DNA of 64,000 nucleotides from Nostoc sp. ATCC 53789. Lineage in GTDB: Bacteria > Cyanobacteriota > Cyanobacteriia > Cyanobacteriales > Nostocaceae. The position numbers and the translations under genes are program-made. This document shows, one piece after another, positions 44,059 through 55,555 of this stretch. The DNA lies in NCBI RefSeq assembly GCF_009873495.1, contig NZ_CP046703.1, forward strand, positions 620,001-684,000, given 5' to 3'. The first letter of the stretch is position 1. Each line of letters starts with the position of its first letter. The notes beneath the pieces are model-generated. The model did no database searches, was not told the DNA's origin, and saw only the letters and a list, made by a program, of their open reading frames with translations.

Positions 44059-45305
44059 TATGGCTTCGACATTGATTTGAGGGTACAAGCAGCGATGTCG
44101 GCGATCGCTTTAAATTGCTCGTGGATTCGCGCGATTGACTCCAGCCCCGCACTGATTTGGCGATCGCACGGTTCGATAGCAGAAGTAACGTCTGCTGCTG
44201 CCACCTGGAGTTCTTGGAACCATTCCTCTATATTTAGCGTGCTGTCGCGGGCTTGACGGGCGAGAATTTCCACTTGTTCGGCAGCAGCTAACAAACCTTG
44301 TTCCTGGTCGTTAGCTTTTGTGGCTTCGATGGCTGTATTCAAGGATAAAACCTGAATTTTGGTACTCAAGCCTTCCACAAGATGAACAAAGCCAGAAGCT
44401 TGCTGACAAAATTCACCAAGGTATTGCAGCTGTTTATTAGTAATAGCAACAGTATCTTGAATGGACATTAAATGCTCGTTGGCAAGCTCGGCGATTCTGG
44501 CACATTCTTGTACAGTCTGGCTCACCTGCTGTAATGGCACTAGAAACTGTGAGCGATCGAGGGATTCAAGTTGTTGAGCAGGTGGAGCTACTATTTCAGC
44601 CCAGCGCAAGTTAATTGTCAACATCATTCCTACTTGTTGTAGCAAACTGCGCTCTGCTTCCTGCCATTGTCGGGGTTGAAGGCAATGATGAATAACTAAA
44701 AAACCCCAAGGCTGTTGTTTGACAATCAAGGGCAAACACAGGCTAGCTTGCACCTGAAAGCGTTGCCAAAATTGCTGTTGGCGTGGAGTTAATTCCAATA
44801 CTTCAGTTAGGTTGCCCTGCGAGTTTTGTCCGTCGCCAACCCCGGTAGCAACAAACAAATTTATCGGTAGGGATTGGTTGAGCAAGGATGTCCAACCCGC
44901 TTGTATAGCTTCAGCGATCGCTCGACTGCGATTATCTTCCTCAAAACGATAAATCAGAACGCGATCGGCGTTGAGAACATCTCGCAGGGCGGTGACTGTA
45001 ACCTCCAAAAGTTCAGCTTGACCCTTTGTCTGCTGCATTTGCCGATCGATGGCCGCAAGTTGTTCTCGCTGAAGCTGAAAAGCCCCTCGAACATTTTGAT
45101 CGTTGTCACTGGGCGAATCCTTAGCCAAAGCTTGGATAAAAGCTTCGATTTGACTTACCTTCTGCTGCAATTGAGCGACCTTTGGCCCCTTAGCAGATTG
45201 AAAGACTGCTTTGATTAGAGCCACATTAGCCAAAATTTCTTCTATCTGGATTTCATTTTCAACAGGCTGGGTTTCAGAATTAGGGTCTAAAGTTGCGATC
45301 GTCAC
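44058..45305 (-). CDS. Soluble GAF plus MCP-like signalling protein
   Basis: The 415-residue protein has an N-terminal coiled coil and a GAF domain (about 90-235: LRDVLNADRVLIYRFEED, LCLPLIVKQQPWGFLVIHHC). A helical MCP-like region follows (about 250-400). The hairpin tip reads IQVLSLNTAIEATKANDQ, altered from the [17 protein letters not shown] of true receptors. No membrane helix and no bilin-type Cys-His are present. It lies between the double CheW gene and the CheA-like pseudokinase and probably forms a signalling array with them. Confidence 0.8.
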   Translation of the reverse strand: MTIATLDPNSETQPVENEIQIEEILANVALIKAVFQSAKGPKVAQLQQKVSQIEAFIQALAKDSPSDNDQNVRGAFQLQREQLAAIDRQMQQTKGQAELLEVTVTALRDVLNADRVLIYRFEEDNRSRAIAEAIQAGWTSLLNQSLPINLFVATGVGDGQNSQGNLTEVLELTPRQQQFWQRFQVQASLCLPLIVKQQPWGFLVIHHCLQPRQWQEAERSLLQQVGMMLTINLRWAEIVAPPAQQLESLDRSQFLVPLQQVSQTVQECARIAELANEHLMSIQDTVAITNKQLQYLGEFCQQASGFVHLVEGLSTKIQVLSLNTAIEATKANDQEQGLLAAAEQVEILARQARDSTLNIEEWFQELQVAAADVTSAIEPCDRQISAGLESIARIHEQFKAIADIAACTLKSMSKP

Positions 45306-45334
45306 GGAAAACTCCTTGGCAGCATCAAGTTAAA

Positions 45335-46360
45335 TCAGTGGGTTTGCCATTGCAATGTCTGGGCGATCGCTCTGGTGTCTAAAATCCAGCGATCGCCTGG
45401 CAGAATACCTCGAACAAAATTTAGCAGTTTGTTTGGGGAAAGGTCAGTTGGTGCCGATTGTGCTTGCTGTAAATCCTGCCACTCTACATCGTAGACATGA
45501 GCCACCAAAAACCCGATTACCTGATTTTGCAGTTCGATAACCAGAACCATTGGCTTTTCTGGTCGTGACTGCCGCTTCAAAAGTGGCGCATAACCAAGCA
45601 AATGTTCCAAGTCAACCAGTCGCAGCATCTGTCCTTGCCAATTATAGAAACCTAAAATCCAACTTGGTAAGGCCGGGGCTGGAGAAATTTCTTGGCTAGC
45701 GAGATGAATAATGTCCTGTATTGAGTCAAATGGTAGCAATCCACTTCCTTGATTCCCCAAGGAAAAACGCAGAAATCTTTGCCGTTGTTCGCCTGATGTC
45801 AGCCCAGGAGCCAAGGTTGGGGTTGTTCCGGGCAACCCCAACTTATCAGCCAATATCTGGCTCATACCAAAAAGAAGTACTTTGAGTGGTTCCTCGTTTG
45901 GTGCTACAGGCAAAACAGCCATGTGGCTCACACAGCTTAACTCCGCTACTTGCCGATAAGACCACGGCACCGGACGCACTGCTTCTAAAGGAATATCGAT
46001 TAAGGCAGGGGGCTTGTCCACAGGAATGCCACAAATTTCCCCAGTCCGCGTTTGAGTCAGAAGTAAGAAGCGCCCTGAAGTGTCAACCGCAGAGGGAACT
46101 TGATGCGCCTGTTGGCCTTGTACTTGCTGAATGAACTTCTGACGCAAGTCCACAATCGTAATGGTTTGCGCTCCCAGATCGACCATCCCGATACCACTTT
46201 CAACCGTACTGCGAATAGGGGGACAAGCCATCACCTTGAGAACTGCACCAACTGGCAGGGCAAATAAATAGTCTGCGATCGCAAAAACAACGACTCGTAA
46301 TGAGTCGCGCTCGCTCACAGCGCCAGATAATCGCTTAAACGGAAAGGGAGTGTTAAGCAT
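45335..46360 (-). CDS. Protein with two CheW domains
   Basis: The 341-residue protein contains two CheW folds in tandem. The first (about 20-170) has VVVFAIADYLFALPVGAVLKV and QTITIVDLRQKF. The second (about 195-335) has LPSWILGFYNWQGQMLRLVDLEHLL and MVLVIELQNQVIGFLVAHVYDVEW. CheW proteins couple receptors to CheA. A double CheW could bridge the GAF/MCP-like protein and the CheA-like protein encoded just downstream. Confidence 0.85.
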   Translation of the reverse strand: MLNTPFPFKRLSGAVSERDSLRVVVFAIADYLFALPVGAVLKVMACPPIRSTVESGIGMVDLGAQTITIVDLRQKFIQQVQGQQAHQVPSAVDTSGRFLLLTQTRTGEICGIPVDKPPALIDIPLEAVRPVPWSYRQVAELSCVSHMAVLPVAPNEEPLKVLLFGMSQILADKLGLPGTTPTLAPGLTSGEQRQRFLRFSLGNQGSGLLPFDSIQDIIHLASQEISPAPALPSWILGFYNWQGQMLRLVDLEHLLGYAPLLKRQSRPEKPMVLVIELQNQVIGFLVAHVYDVEWQDLQQAQSAPTDLSPNKLLNFVRGILPGDRWILDTRAIAQTLQWQTH

Positions 46361-46440
46361 AGGAAGGGGAAGGGGGAAAGGGTAAAGGGGAAGGGGAAAA
46401 GGGTAAAGGGGAAGGGGGGAAGGGGAAGGGGAAAGGGTGC
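46361..46440. repeat. Purine-rich GGGGAAGGGGAAAGGGTAAA tandem tract
   Basis: About 80 bp of irregular GGGGAAGG/GGGTAAAGG units lie directly upstream of the double CheW gene. Complementary pyrimidine tracts flank the next gene (46545-46575 and 46965-46995). Confidence 0.7.
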
Positions 46441-46563
46441 AAGCCCCTAAACTTTATTTATGAAAGGGAAAAAGATTCAATTCCAGACTATTGCGCGAGA
46501 ATTGAGGCATCCTTACTTCAAGCCTCTAACTTTAGTTATGGGGTTCCCTTTCCCCTTTCCCCT

Positions 46564-46959
46564 TTAACCTTTTCCCTGTCCGAAGGGCATTGACTGATTT
46601 ATAGATTGAATTTGATTAGATAGCATACGGCTCAACTCTATAGCTTGATTAGAAAGTTGTGTATAAGTTGGTTGGTCTAGATAGCCTACTTCTAACGCTA
46701 CTCTTAAAAGACTGCGAACTTCACCAGCAGACCCTTTAGCAATATTTAGAAAGTTTAAGTATTCTTTGCGAGAATATCGTTCAAATCCTTCTGCAATATT
46801 TGTAGGTATTGATACGGATGCACGTCTTAACTGATCTCTTAAACCAAAGTCTCTACTCAGTTCACCTTCCTTAGTCCTTAAGTATATTTGCTTAACTAAT
46901 TCAATACCTTTTTGCCATACTTTTAAATCCTCAAAAGTTTCAATTTTTTTCCTTTCCAT
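46564..46959 (-). CDS. Four-helix-bundle protein (23S rRNA intervening-sequence type)
   Basis: The 131-residue protein matches the four helix bundle / S23-like family: FEDLKVWQKGIELVKQIY, then GLRDQLRRASVSIPTNIAEGFER, EYLNFLNIAKGSAGEVRSLL and a last helix. Function is unknown; such genes occur in rRNA intervening sequences and near diversity-generating elements. Here it is inserted between the main CheA and the double CheW and is bordered on both sides by the same purine/pyrimidine tracts. The last residues (MPFGQGKG) are encoded by that repeat. It probably arrived as a passenger. Confidence 0.85.
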   Translation of the reverse strand: MERKKIETFEDLKVWQKGIELVKQIYLRTKEGELSRDFGLRDQLRRASVSIPTNIAEGFERYSRKEYLNFLNIAKGSAGEVRSLLRVALEVGYLDQPTYTQLSNQAIELSRMLSNQIQSINQSMPFGQGKG

Positions 46960-46988
46960 TCCTTCCCTTCCCCGTTCCCCTTTCCCCT

Positions 46989-49900
46989 TTACCCATTAAC
47001 CAATTCAGCGATCGCGGCTAGAAAGCTCTGTTCTGAATAGGGTTTGGTCATGTAAGCTTTCGCCCCTAGAGCTAAAGCTAATTGGCGGTGCTTCTGTCCG
47101 CTACGAGTAGTCAGCATCACCACAGGAATCCCGGACAAACGCTCGTCTTGGCGATGGTGTTCTAAAAACTCAAATCCATTCATACGCGGCATTTCAATGT
47201 CACAAATCACTAAATCGACATCACTGTGTTGCACCAATTGAGCGATCGCCTCTCGACCATCGCCTGCTTGCAACACTTGATAATCGGCTTTTTGGAGCGT
47301 CTGCACCAAACTTTGCCTTTGTACAACCGAATCTTCCACGACTAACACTGTCAGTCGGTTAGGTTGAGCAACGGCTGTATTGACTTCCATCGGCTGTTGC
47401 TGCGGTTGCGTTATAGTTGCGGATTGCTGCGCCTCTAGAGCCAGAACAGGCTCAGGCGCGGGCAATATTGCAAGACTTGATGCTGGGGAAGTCGGCATCA
47501 TATCTGTCTCCCAAGTTTGCCGAACTAACTCCAACGGGTCAACGATTAGGGTCAGACTACCATTTCCCAACACGCTGTAGCCTTGGATGTAACTAGGTAA
47601 AGTTAGGACTCTGCCGAGGGATTTAATTACTAATTCCTGCTCGACTAAAATCTGATCGACTTGCAAACACAGATATTGATGCTCTGTTTCCAACAGCAGC
47701 AGAGGTTCGACGGTGTTCCGTTGTTTGACTGGAAAAGGACTTAGGTTTAAATTGTGGTCTTGGGTGAATAAAGGATATTTGTAATCCAGCAAATTCGCAA
47801 GCGAGCGGATGGGAACTAGTTGCTGATTTTGCCCTTCTCCCCACTGCCAGAATTTTTGGCTGCCTTGCCCGTGTAAAGATTGCTGGACTTGAATCTGCTC
47901 TGGCTGCGGTAATAAAACCTGGCTAACTCCTTCAGACAGCAAGCCATAAGTAATACCTTGAGATTGACAAACGAGCAAGCGTGCTGTTGTCAAGCTCAGG
48001 GGCAATTGCAGCATGAAGGTGGTTCCCTGCCCTGAAAGCGATCGCACCACAATCGAACCTTGTAAAGCTTGCAATTGAGTGCGAACGACATCTAAGCCGA
48101 TACCACGACCAGATAACTCACCAACCTGGTTGGCGGTAGAAAAGCCCGGTTCAAATAATAACTCTGCCAGTTGGTCTTCTGAGGCGTAGGCGGCTTGTTC
48201 GGGAGTCAGCAGGTGTTTTTCTATACCTCGCTGACGAATGGATTCCCAGTTAAAGCCTCGACCATCATCCCGTACCTCAATAGTAGTGCGGTTGCCTTGA
48301 TGATAAGCTTTAATTGTAATTGTTCCGGTTTCTGGTTTACCCTGCTGGCGGCGGGTTTCTATCGGTTCAATGCCGTGATCGAAGGCATTGCGAATCATGT
48401 GCAGCAAGGGATCGTACAGCTGCTCAGAAATGGCTTTATCCACCAGTACCTTCGTACCGCCAAGCTTGAGTTCAACAGGCTTATGATAAGTTGCTACCAT
48501 CTGTTGCAGGAGGCGGGGTAATCGATTCAACACTGTTCCCAGTGGAACCATTCTGGCTTGCAGCAAATCTTCCTGCGCTCCTGAAAGCAGTTGCTTGCGC
48601 TTTCCGAGACTGAAGCGAGATTGCTGAACTAAGCCATTAACAGCCTCAATCTGTTCTCCTAATTGCACCATGTCTTCTGTAAGATTTTGCAGGAGAATGT
48701 GCAACTCGCTATAGTTATCCATTTCTAAGGCATCAAAATTGGATTGTGCCTCGGTAGCAGAGATAACTCGTGGAGATCCATGTATATGTCGCTGCTTGCG
48801 TTCGGGAAGCAGCAGATGTCGATCTGACCAAGTAAAAACTTTACTAAGTTGTTGTTGACAGTACAAAAACTGTAGTAGGGTGTCTTGACCTGCTTTGTGG
48901 ATGTGGTTAGATTGCAGGTTTTGTTGGTTTTCGCTGATTAGCAATTCCCCAATTGTATGGCTGAGGCGATCGAGCTGTTCGATCGCTACTCGGATACTGG
49001 GAAGTGATGCCGATGACTGAGCCTGGAGGCTTGGCGCTGGTGGTGGAGAGGCTGGCCGATCTGAGTCTGAGTATCGGCAGGATGTCTGTGGATCTCCGAT
49101 CCAGATTGACTGTAAAATCCGATCTATGGCAGAGGGGGCTACTACCGAATCCTGAGAAATAGGTGCCAATACCTCCGGTGTTTTCGGTAGGGAGTTATCA
49201 GCCCGTTTCGGGAAAAACGACCAAATTGATTCCGCTTCGCTGGCACTGAGGAGGGGGGATGGCTTATTCTCAGTTGTAGTTGTTTCTGTTGGTTGAGCAG
49301 CGATCGCAACTGGCTGTTCTTGCGGTTCTGGGACAGGAGTAATTAGCCCTGCCCATTCTCGCAATTGTGGAGATATCTCTCCCCCTTGAGTGCGATCGCC
49401 TGCAAGTACTGCTGTTTGAGCTGCTTTAAAATTTTCTAAAGCCGCCTGAGCGATTTGCAATACTTTGTCTGGATGTGCTTTGAGCGCGTTTAAGGTCGCC
49501 TGGGCAATTTCTTCTAATCCAGATAAGCCATAAGATGCTGCTAGTTCGACAAAAAATTCTGCTTGGGAGTTGAGTGTTGTTTGAATTTGTTGCGGATCTT
49601 GGCTTTGGATGTCAGTTTCCAGCTGTTGCAAATCCTGGAGTACACTCCCGGAAAAGATTGACTCTACCACATCAAAGCCAAGTTCTTCCGAACTGGGAAG
49701 CGGAGCCTCACGACCAAAAAAGTCGCCTAGTTTATGTTGGAGTTGGGCAAAGATTGAGGCAGTGCGATCGAGTATTTCTGCCTCATTGCAGGATAAGCCC
49801 ATCAAGGCTGCACTCAATGGAGTTCGCAGGCACTCATAAGCATCTAGAAGCAAAGCACCCAATTCTGGATCGATTTCCAGTTCTGGAGCGTATAACGCTT

Positions 49901-50117
49901 GGAATACATCTTCCAAATGATGGGCAATTGTCTGAATAGTTTCTTGCCCAACACTGGCAGCACTCCCTTTGATAGTATGGGCGCTTCGCATCAAGGCATG
50001 AACTTTTTCTATTGTTTTTTCATCAAGCAAACCGATCAGATTCTGCTCAATGGTTTGCAACAACTCTGCCGCTTCAGCAAGAAAAGCCTGCTCTTGATTA
50101 CTGGGATCGGGGTTCAT
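46989..50117 (-). CDS. Hybrid CheA histidine kinase of the phototaxis operon (PixL/PtxE type)
   Basis: The 1042-residue protein has an Hpt domain with the phospho-His in LMRSAHTIKGSAASVG (about 50). A long linker and dimerisation helices follow. The ATPase domain is intact: N-box MIRNAFDHGIEP, G1 EVRDDGRGFNW, G2 GELSGRGIGLDVV. A CheW domain comes next, then a C-terminal receiver (about 920-1040) with phospho-Asp in LVICDIEMPRMNG. It should receive signals from the multi-GAF receptor just upstream and phosphorylate the CheY-like and PatA-like regulators of the operon, which steer type IV pilus motility in relatives. Confidence 0.92.
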   Translation of the reverse strand: MNPDPSNQEQAFLAEAAELLQTIEQNLIGLLDEKTIEKVHALMRSAHTIKGSAASVGQETIQTIAHHLEDVFQALYAPELEIDPELGALLLDAYECLRTPLSAALMGLSCNEAEILDRTASIFAQLQHKLGDFFGREAPLPSSEELGFDVVESIFSGSVLQDLQQLETDIQSQDPQQIQTTLNSQAEFFVELAASYGLSGLEEIAQATLNALKAHPDKVLQIAQAALENFKAAQTAVLAGDRTQGGEISPQLREWAGLITPVPEPQEQPVAIAAQPTETTTTENKPSPLLSASEAESIWSFFPKRADNSLPKTPEVLAPISQDSVVAPSAIDRILQSIWIGDPQTSCRYSDSDRPASPPPAPSLQAQSSASLPSIRVAIEQLDRLSHTIGELLISENQQNLQSNHIHKAGQDTLLQFLYCQQQLSKVFTWSDRHLLLPERKQRHIHGSPRVISATEAQSNFDALEMDNYSELHILLQNLTEDMVQLGEQIEAVNGLVQQSRFSLGKRKQLLSGAQEDLLQARMVPLGTVLNRLPRLLQQMVATYHKPVELKLGGTKVLVDKAISEQLYDPLLHMIRNAFDHGIEPIETRRQQGKPETGTITIKAYHQGNRTTIEVRDDGRGFNWESIRQRGIEKHLLTPEQAAYASEDQLAELLFEPGFSTANQVGELSGRGIGLDVVRTQLQALQGSIVVRSLSGQGTTFMLQLPLSLTTARLLVCQSQGITYGLLSEGVSQVLLPQPEQIQVQQSLHGQGSQKFWQWGEGQNQQLVPIRSLANLLDYKYPLFTQDHNLNLSPFPVKQRNTVEPLLLLETEHQYLCLQVDQILVEQELVIKSLGRVLTLPSYIQGYSVLGNGSLTLIVDPLELVRQTWETDMMPTSPASSLAILPAPEPVLALEAQQSATITQPQQQPMEVNTAVAQPNRLTVLVVEDSVVQRQSLVQTLQKADYQVLQAGDGREAIAQLVQHSDVDLVICDIEMPRMNGFEFLEHHRQDERLSGIPVVMLTTRSGQKHRQLALALGAKAYMTKPYSEQSFLAAIAELVNG

Positions 50118-50151
50118 AATACGCTTGGTGTCAAGGAGATTTATCTGTTAA

Positions 50152-50233
50152 GGCAGGCAGGGGGAGGCAGGGGAGCAGAGGAGAGTTGTTTCTCCCCTGC
50201 TCCTCCGCCCCTCTGCCCCTCTGCTCCTCTGCC
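50152..50233. repeat. Inverted repeat between the receptor and CheA genes
   Basis: GGCAGGGGAGCAGAGGAG pairs imperfectly with CTCCTCCGCCCCTCTGCC across a TTGTTT loop. It may reduce read-through from the receptor gene into CheA. Confidence 0.55.
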
Positions 50234-50266
50234 TTATCCTGAGAACAAATATTCACCACGACTTAC

Positions 50267-53200
50267 TTAGTCAACTTTGAACTGGCTAACGCTGGTTTCC
50301 AGTTGTTGTGAAGTCATCCGTAGTTCCTCAAAAGACTCGGAAATGTGGATGGCACTTTCTGAAGTCTTGCGGGCGATCGCCGAAACATCCATCATTGCCT
50401 CTGTCAACATCTGAGATTGCTGACTTTGATGGGAAACTGCTAGGGTAATTCCTTGCACCAGTCCACCAATTTCGTTGGTAGCTACCACGATCGCACTGAG
50501 CGAATGACGAGTCTCATCGATCAAGTTCGAGCCTTGGACAACTTGGCTAATCCCTATTTCCATTGCTTCGGTAACTTCGTTGGTGCCAGCTTGAATTTCT
50601 TGCACGAGTCGCTCAATTTCTGTGGTGGCACTTGCCGACTGATAAGCCAGAGAACGAACTTCATCTGCAACCACCGCAAAGCCTTTGCCATACTCTCCAG
50701 CACGGGTAGCCTCGATCGCCGCATTGAGCGCTAGCAAATTAGTTTGAGTGGCAAAGTTTTCAATCAGACTCACTACTTTCGAGATTTTCTGAGAAGCTTC
50801 ACCGAGACGTTTAATCTTCTTGGCTGTTTCCGACACAGTTTCCCGAATTTCCAAAATGCCATCTACGGTTCTTTCCATCAGGGAATCACCAGCTTGGACG
50901 GTATTATTAGCTCTTTGCACCGCCTGTCCGACTTTTTGAGCATCAGCAGCGACTATCTGGGTGGAAGTTACCATAATTTGTAATTGTTCCAGAGCGTGTT
51001 CAAGCCGTTCTGCCTGCTGTTGAGCTTGGTCAGATAGTTTCACTACTGAGATAGTGTTATCGCTAGAAGTTTCACTCACCCTGCCAGCAGCAATCTGCAC
51101 TTGTCGCACTAAATCTCGCAAACTTTGGATCGTAGTATTGTAACCATCGGCGATCGTCCCAATTTCATCTTCAGATAGGGGCGCTCGAACGGTCAGATCG
51201 CCTCTGAAGGATGGTTCCAAAGCCATGAGAACGCGTATTGCTCCTTGTTGCAGTTTTTCTCGTGCGGTGCGTTCGCGCTCTGCTGCTTCTGCTAGTTGCT
51301 GCTCTTGAGTACGCACCTGTGTTAGGTAGTCTGCAAGATTGAGGGCAATACCAATCTGGACGCTGGCTTGGTTGAGAACATCCTCCTCGGATTGCTCCCA
51401 CTGGCGCGGTGCGCTATTTTGATAAACTCCCATCAGCCCCCATAGCCGATTTTCTTGAAAAATCGGAGAAATCATGTAGGCTTTAGTTCCCCACATTTCT
51501 AACAATTGGATGTGACATTCGTCATGACCGACAGTATATATATTGTCAACCTGCAAACTTTCTTTGCGGACATAACGCCCTCCTTGGTTGTACTGGAGAT
51601 AGGTATCTCTAACTTTGGCAAGGCTAGTTCCCACGAGCTTAGGCCAATCCCCAGTCACAGACTCAACTACAAATTCTCCAGACCAATCAGGCTCAAAACG
51701 GTAAACTCCAACTCGATCTACTTTCAGCAGTTGACGAAGTTCGTGGGTGGCAAACTGGATAAATTCCAGAACATTACCATGACTTTGGGCCATCTCTGTT
51801 AACCGACTTGGCAGGCGATAGGAAAATCGGGCGTTTGCTACTTCCCGTTCTGCCAGTTTGATCAGTTCCTCATTCTTGCTTAAGGTTTGTTGTAAGTATT
51901 GGGATTGTTGGACGGCAACCCCAAACTGCGTGCCGATTTTCGCTACCAAGTTGACTTCATTCTCTTGCCATTGCCGCGGGCCGCTATTTTGGTAAGCTCC
52001 TAACAAACCCCAGAGCTTGTTTCCGGCAATAATCGGGGTGATGATATAGGCTCTAATCTGAAATTGCTCGAGAATTTTCAAGTGGCACTGGGCATGGCCA
52101 GCAGTGTAAACGTCATTAATCACAAACGTCTCGTTGTTGCGATAGCGTCCACCTTGGGTTTGTTGTAGGTGTTCGTCTTCCCATATAGTCCTAATATCGG
52201 GGCCAACCAAAGCCACCCATTCACGACTTACGGATTCGGCAACAAACTCCCCACCCCAATCTGGATTGAAGCGATACACGGCTAGACGATCGCATTCCAA
52301 ATGCGATCGCAATTCTGGTAGGGCATTGCGGAAAATCGTATCTAGCTCTTGAACTTGGCGAATTTTTTCTGACAGCCGTGTTAATGCTCGTTCCCCTTCT
52401 GCGGTTCTGGCTAACTCTGCATTCTTATTCTTGAGCTGTTCGATATACTTAACCTGTTGCAAGCCTATACCCATTTGCACAGCTACTTTTCGCAACAGTT
52501 GCACATCCTTGGATTTCCACTCGCGAGGGCCAGTATTTTGGTATGCTCCGATAAAGCCCCAGAGTTTGTTTCCAATAAAGATCGGAGCGATCGCGTAAGC
52601 CTTAGCCTGGATTTTTTCTAATATCTCTAGGTAGCACTGAACGTGACCGACAGTGTAGATATCATTGACAACAAAGGTTTCATGATTGCGATAGCGTCCG
52701 CCCTGAGTTTCTTGTAAATGTTCGTCCATCCAAATCGTTTTGATGTCGGAATCAGCTAAAGACAACCATTTATCTTTTACGGATTCGGCAACAAACTCCA
52801 CACTCCAGTCGGGATGAAAGCGAAATACTGCTAGGCGATCGCACTGTAGTTGTTTGCGTAGACTTGGCAGCACATTCAGGAAAATTGTGTCCATATCCTG
52901 AGCTTGACGGATTTTTTCCACCATCCCTGTCAGCACTTGTTCCTCTTCTGCTGCCCGCGCCAACTCTGCATTCTTCATCTTCAGCTGTTCGATGTACTCA
53001 ACTTGCTGCACGCTTAACCCCAACTGAATGCCCAATTTGGTCAGCAATCGCACCTCTTCGGAATTCCACTGGCGCGGGCCGCTATTTTGGTAAGCCCCTA
53101 ACAAACCCCAAAGTTTGTTGCCAGCAAAAATGGGAGCGATGGTGTAGGCTTTAACTTGGAACTGCTCTAACAGGTCAATGTGGCACTGAGCATAACCAAC

Positions 53201-55504
53201 AGTATAGATGTCATTGACGGCTAAGGTTTCATTGTTGCGATAGCGTCCGCCCTGGGTTTGCTGTAGATGTTCGTCTTCCCATACGGTCTTGATATCGGGG
53301 CCAACCAGAGGCACCCAGTCACTTCCTACAGATTCAGCAATAAATTCACCACTCCAGTCAGAGTTGAAGCGATATATTGCGAGGCGATCGCATTTGAACA
53401 ACTGCCGCAATTCTGCCAAGGTAGTGCGGTAAATCGTTTCTAGCTGTTGGGAATTACGCATTCTATCCGCCATTCGGGCGATCGCGTTTTCTACTTCAGC
53501 TACTTGGGTCATTTCTAGATTTTTTAACCGTAGCTGTTCGATATATTCAGCTTGCTGGAGGGCAATGCTCAACGGTTCGCCGATCTGCAACAAAGCACCA
53601 GTCTCTTCCTCAGTCCATTTCCGAACGTCAGAATTCTGATAGGCTGCTAACAAACCCCAAAGATTACCAGCGCGGAAGATGGGAACAATGATGTATGCTT
53701 TGGCTTGGAACTTCTCTAATGCTTCTAAATAGCAAGGTGAAAAACCAGCAGCAGAAATATCGTTGACTTTACGGAAGCGCGTTCCTTTGGCGTACATTCC
53801 ACCCTGCGTTTCCTTGAGATGGGTATCGGCATCAGCTTTAACAGGGGAGCCATAATCCTTAATATTGCAACGTTCTGAAGATATCAGACCTGTTTTTAAA
53901 ATGCCGTCTTGTTCCTGCATCTCCAACAGTGACGACCAACCAGCAGCCACAGATTCAGCAATAACTTCTCCACTCCAGTCTGGATGAAATTGATAAACGA
54001 CAACGCGATCGCATTTTAAAAATCGCCGCAACTCTTGGGTTGTAATCCGGAAAAGGGTGCGAAGATCCGTTGCTTGCCCAATCTTTTCAATGATGCCGAA
54101 AACAGTACGTTCTCGTTCAACAAGTTTGGCTGACTCCTCAGAGCGGTGATAAAGTTGTTGCTGATATTGCACCTGTTGAATAGTAATACTAGACAGAGTT
54201 GCAACCTGCACCATTAGGCGAACTTCACTATCTTTCCACTGACGAGGCTGAGAATTTTGATAGGCAGCGAGCAAGCCCCACAACTTTTCTCCCTGGAAGA
54301 TGGCAACAATAATGTATGCTTTGGCTTGATAAGCTTCTAAAATTTTGATATAGCAGTCAGAAAAACCAACACTATATATATCATTAGTGACTCGATAAAT
54401 CTGTCCGCGATGGAAAGTTTTGCCTTGGGTATGCTGAATGTAGCTATCTGCACTGTGCGATCGCCCTGTTGTCCCAGCCAATCCCCCTTCGTCTGCAAGG
54501 TTCCTAACACTGCAATAGTTAACGTTATTGACAATTGCTGGGTTGTTTCGCTGTTCTTCTAATAGAGAAACCCACTCAGATCCAGCAGATTCAGCTACAA
54601 ATTCCCCACTCCAATCTGGCTGGAAACGATAAATTGCCACGCGATCGCATTTTAACGACTGTCGCACTTCTTGGGTGGCAACGCGAAAGATGGTATCCAA
54701 ATCTTTGGACTGGAGAATTTTATTCGCTACACCGACCAGGATTTGGTCTTTTTCCACTTCTTGTTGCAACGCAGCCTGGATCGCGGCAACTTGCAGTTGC
54801 GCTTCTAATTCCTGCTCGATTAATTTTAGTAACTGAATTTCAGCATTCTGCCACTGGCGAGCAGCAGCGCATTGCTGCACTACCAACAAACCCCAAACCC
54901 CATCTTTTGCTAAAATCGGCAAACTCACACAAGCTCTTACCTGAAACCGCTCCACAAGCTGCTTTTGGTAAGGGGACAAGCTTGCAGTATTAGTATCTGC
55001 GATCGCGACTAATTTTTCTTGTTGATAAAGCTTGGCAGAACCTAACCCAAAAATGACGGCGGGCAGTTTTTCCTTCAGCATTGGGGTAAAGCCATCCCTC
55101 ATCCCCTCCGCAACAACTATCCCCTGCGTTGGATTCGTAAACTCATACAGCACCACGCGATCGGCTTGCAGGGCGCTTTGTACCTCCATGACAACAGTGG
55201 CGAGCAAAGTATCTAGATCGGAAAATTGGCGGATTTTGCTAGCGATCGCCTGTACTTGCTCTACCTCTAATCCATCTCCTCCGTCTTGATATGGCAACAC
55301 ACTTAGCAGCTCTTTTAACTTGCGGATTCTCTCTCGCAATGGCCCTGTTTCCACCCAATCAGCTTGATCCAGTTCAGTTCGCAATTCTTCTAGAGCGGAG
55401 GTGATTTGCTGTTTTGCTGGTACATCAACGGTATGCCCGTTATCGGTTTCCTTAAAACCGTTGCTGGAATTTGAGCGAGGTTGGCTGGGTGTATGCATTA
55501 CCAT
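50267..55504 (-). CDS. Multi-GAF cyanobacteriochrome chemoreceptor (PixJ/PtxD type)
   Basis: The start is placed at [12 protein letters not shown] (55504); a longer frame runs through a MITE. The protein of about 1745 residues has seven GAF domains, a HAMP-like segment (about 1440-1500) and an MCP signalling domain with [31 protein letters not shown]1 has no bilin Cys. GAF2 to GAF7 have the Cys of the C[HY]xxxLE motif ([54 protein letters not shown]). GAF2 and GAF3 carry an insertion with a second Cys (NYCSVRN and SERCNIKD), as in insert-Cys photoreceptors. GAF4-6 have the WEDEHLQ or WMDEHLQ motif of red/green types. No membrane helix is seen. Confidence 0.92.
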   Translation of the reverse strand: MVMHTPSQPRSNSSNGFKETDNGHTVDVPAKQQITSALEELRTELDQADWVETGPLRERIRKLKELLSVLPYQDGGDGLEVEQVQAIASKIRQFSDLDTLLATVVMEVQSALQADRVVLYEFTNPTQGIVVAEGMRDGFTPMLKEKLPAVIFGLGSAKLYQQEKLVAIADTNTASLSPYQKQLVERFQVRACVSLPILAKDGVWGLLVVQQCAAARQWQNAEIQLLKLIEQELEAQLQVAAIQAALQQEVEKDQILVGVANKILQSKDLDTIFRVATQEVRQSLKCDRVAIYRFQPDWSGEFVAESAGSEWVSLLEEQRNNPAIVNNVNYCSVRNLADEGGLAGTTGRSHSADSYIQHTQGKTFHRGQIYRVTNDIYSVGFSDCYIKILEAYQAKAYIIVAIFQGEKLWGLLAAYQNSQPRQWKDSEVRLMVQVATLSSITIQQVQYQQQLYHRSEESAKLVERERTVFGIIEKIGQATDLRTLFRITTQELRRFLKCDRVVVYQFHPDWSGEVIAESVAAGWSSLLEMQEQDGILKTGLISSERCNIKDYGSPVKADADTHLKETQGGMYAKGTRFRKVNDISAAGFSPCYLEALEKFQAKAYIIVPIFRAGNLWGLLAAYQNSDVRKWTEEETGALLQIGEPLSIALQQAEYIEQLRLKNLEMTQVAEVENAIARMADRMRNSQQLETIYRTTLAELRQLFKCDRLAIYRFNSDWSGEFIAESVGSDWVPLVGPDIKTVWEDEHLQQTQGGRYRNNETLAVNDIYTVGYAQCHIDLLEQFQVKAYTIAPIFAGNKLWGLLGAYQNSGPRQWNSEEVRLLTKLGIQLGLSVQQVEYIEQLKMKNAELARAAEEEQVLTGMVEKIRQAQDMDTIFLNVLPSLRKQLQCDRLAVFRFHPDWSVEFVAESVKDKWLSLADSDIKTIWMDEHLQETQGGRYRNHETFVVNDIYTVGHVQCYLEILEKIQAKAYAIAPIFIGNKLWGFIGAYQNTGPREWKSKDVQLLRKVAVQMGIGLQQVKYIEQLKNKNAELARTAEGERALTRLSEKIRQVQELDTIFRNALPELRSHLECDRLAVYRFNPDWGGEFVAESVSREWVALVGPDIRTIWEDEHLQQTQGGRYRNNETFVINDVYTAGHAQCHLKILEQFQIRAYIITPIIAGNKLWGLLGAYQNSGPRQWQENEVNLVAKIGTQFGVAVQQSQYLQQTLSKNEELIKLAEREVANARFSYRLPSRLTEMAQSHGNVLEFIQFATHELRQLLKVDRVGVYRFEPDWSGEFVVESVTGDWPKLVGTSLAKVRDTYLQYNQGGRYVRKESLQVDNIYTVGHDECHIQLLEMWGTKAYMISPIFQENRLWGLMGVYQNSAPRQWEQSEEDVLNQASVQIGIALNLADYLTQVRTQEQQLAEAAERERTAREKLQQGAIRVLMALEPSFRGDLTVRAPLSEDEIGTIADGYNTTIQSLRDLVRQVQIAAGRVSETSSDNTISVVKLSDQAQQQAERLEHALEQLQIMVTSTQIVAADAQKVGQAVQRANNTVQAGDSLMERTVDGILEIRETVSETAKKIKRLGEASQKISKVVSLIENFATQTNLLALNAAIEATRAGEYGKGFAVVADEVRSLAYQSASATTEIERLVQEIQAGTNEVTEAMEIGISQVVQGSNLIDETRHSLSAIVVATNEIGGLVQGITLAVSHQSQQSQMLTEAMMDVSAIARKTSESAIHISESFEELRMTSQQLETSVSQFKVD

Positions 55505-55555
55505 GATCTTTCTTGCTATGAAGGTTGTCGGAGTTAATAAGTAGAATGCAGAGTA

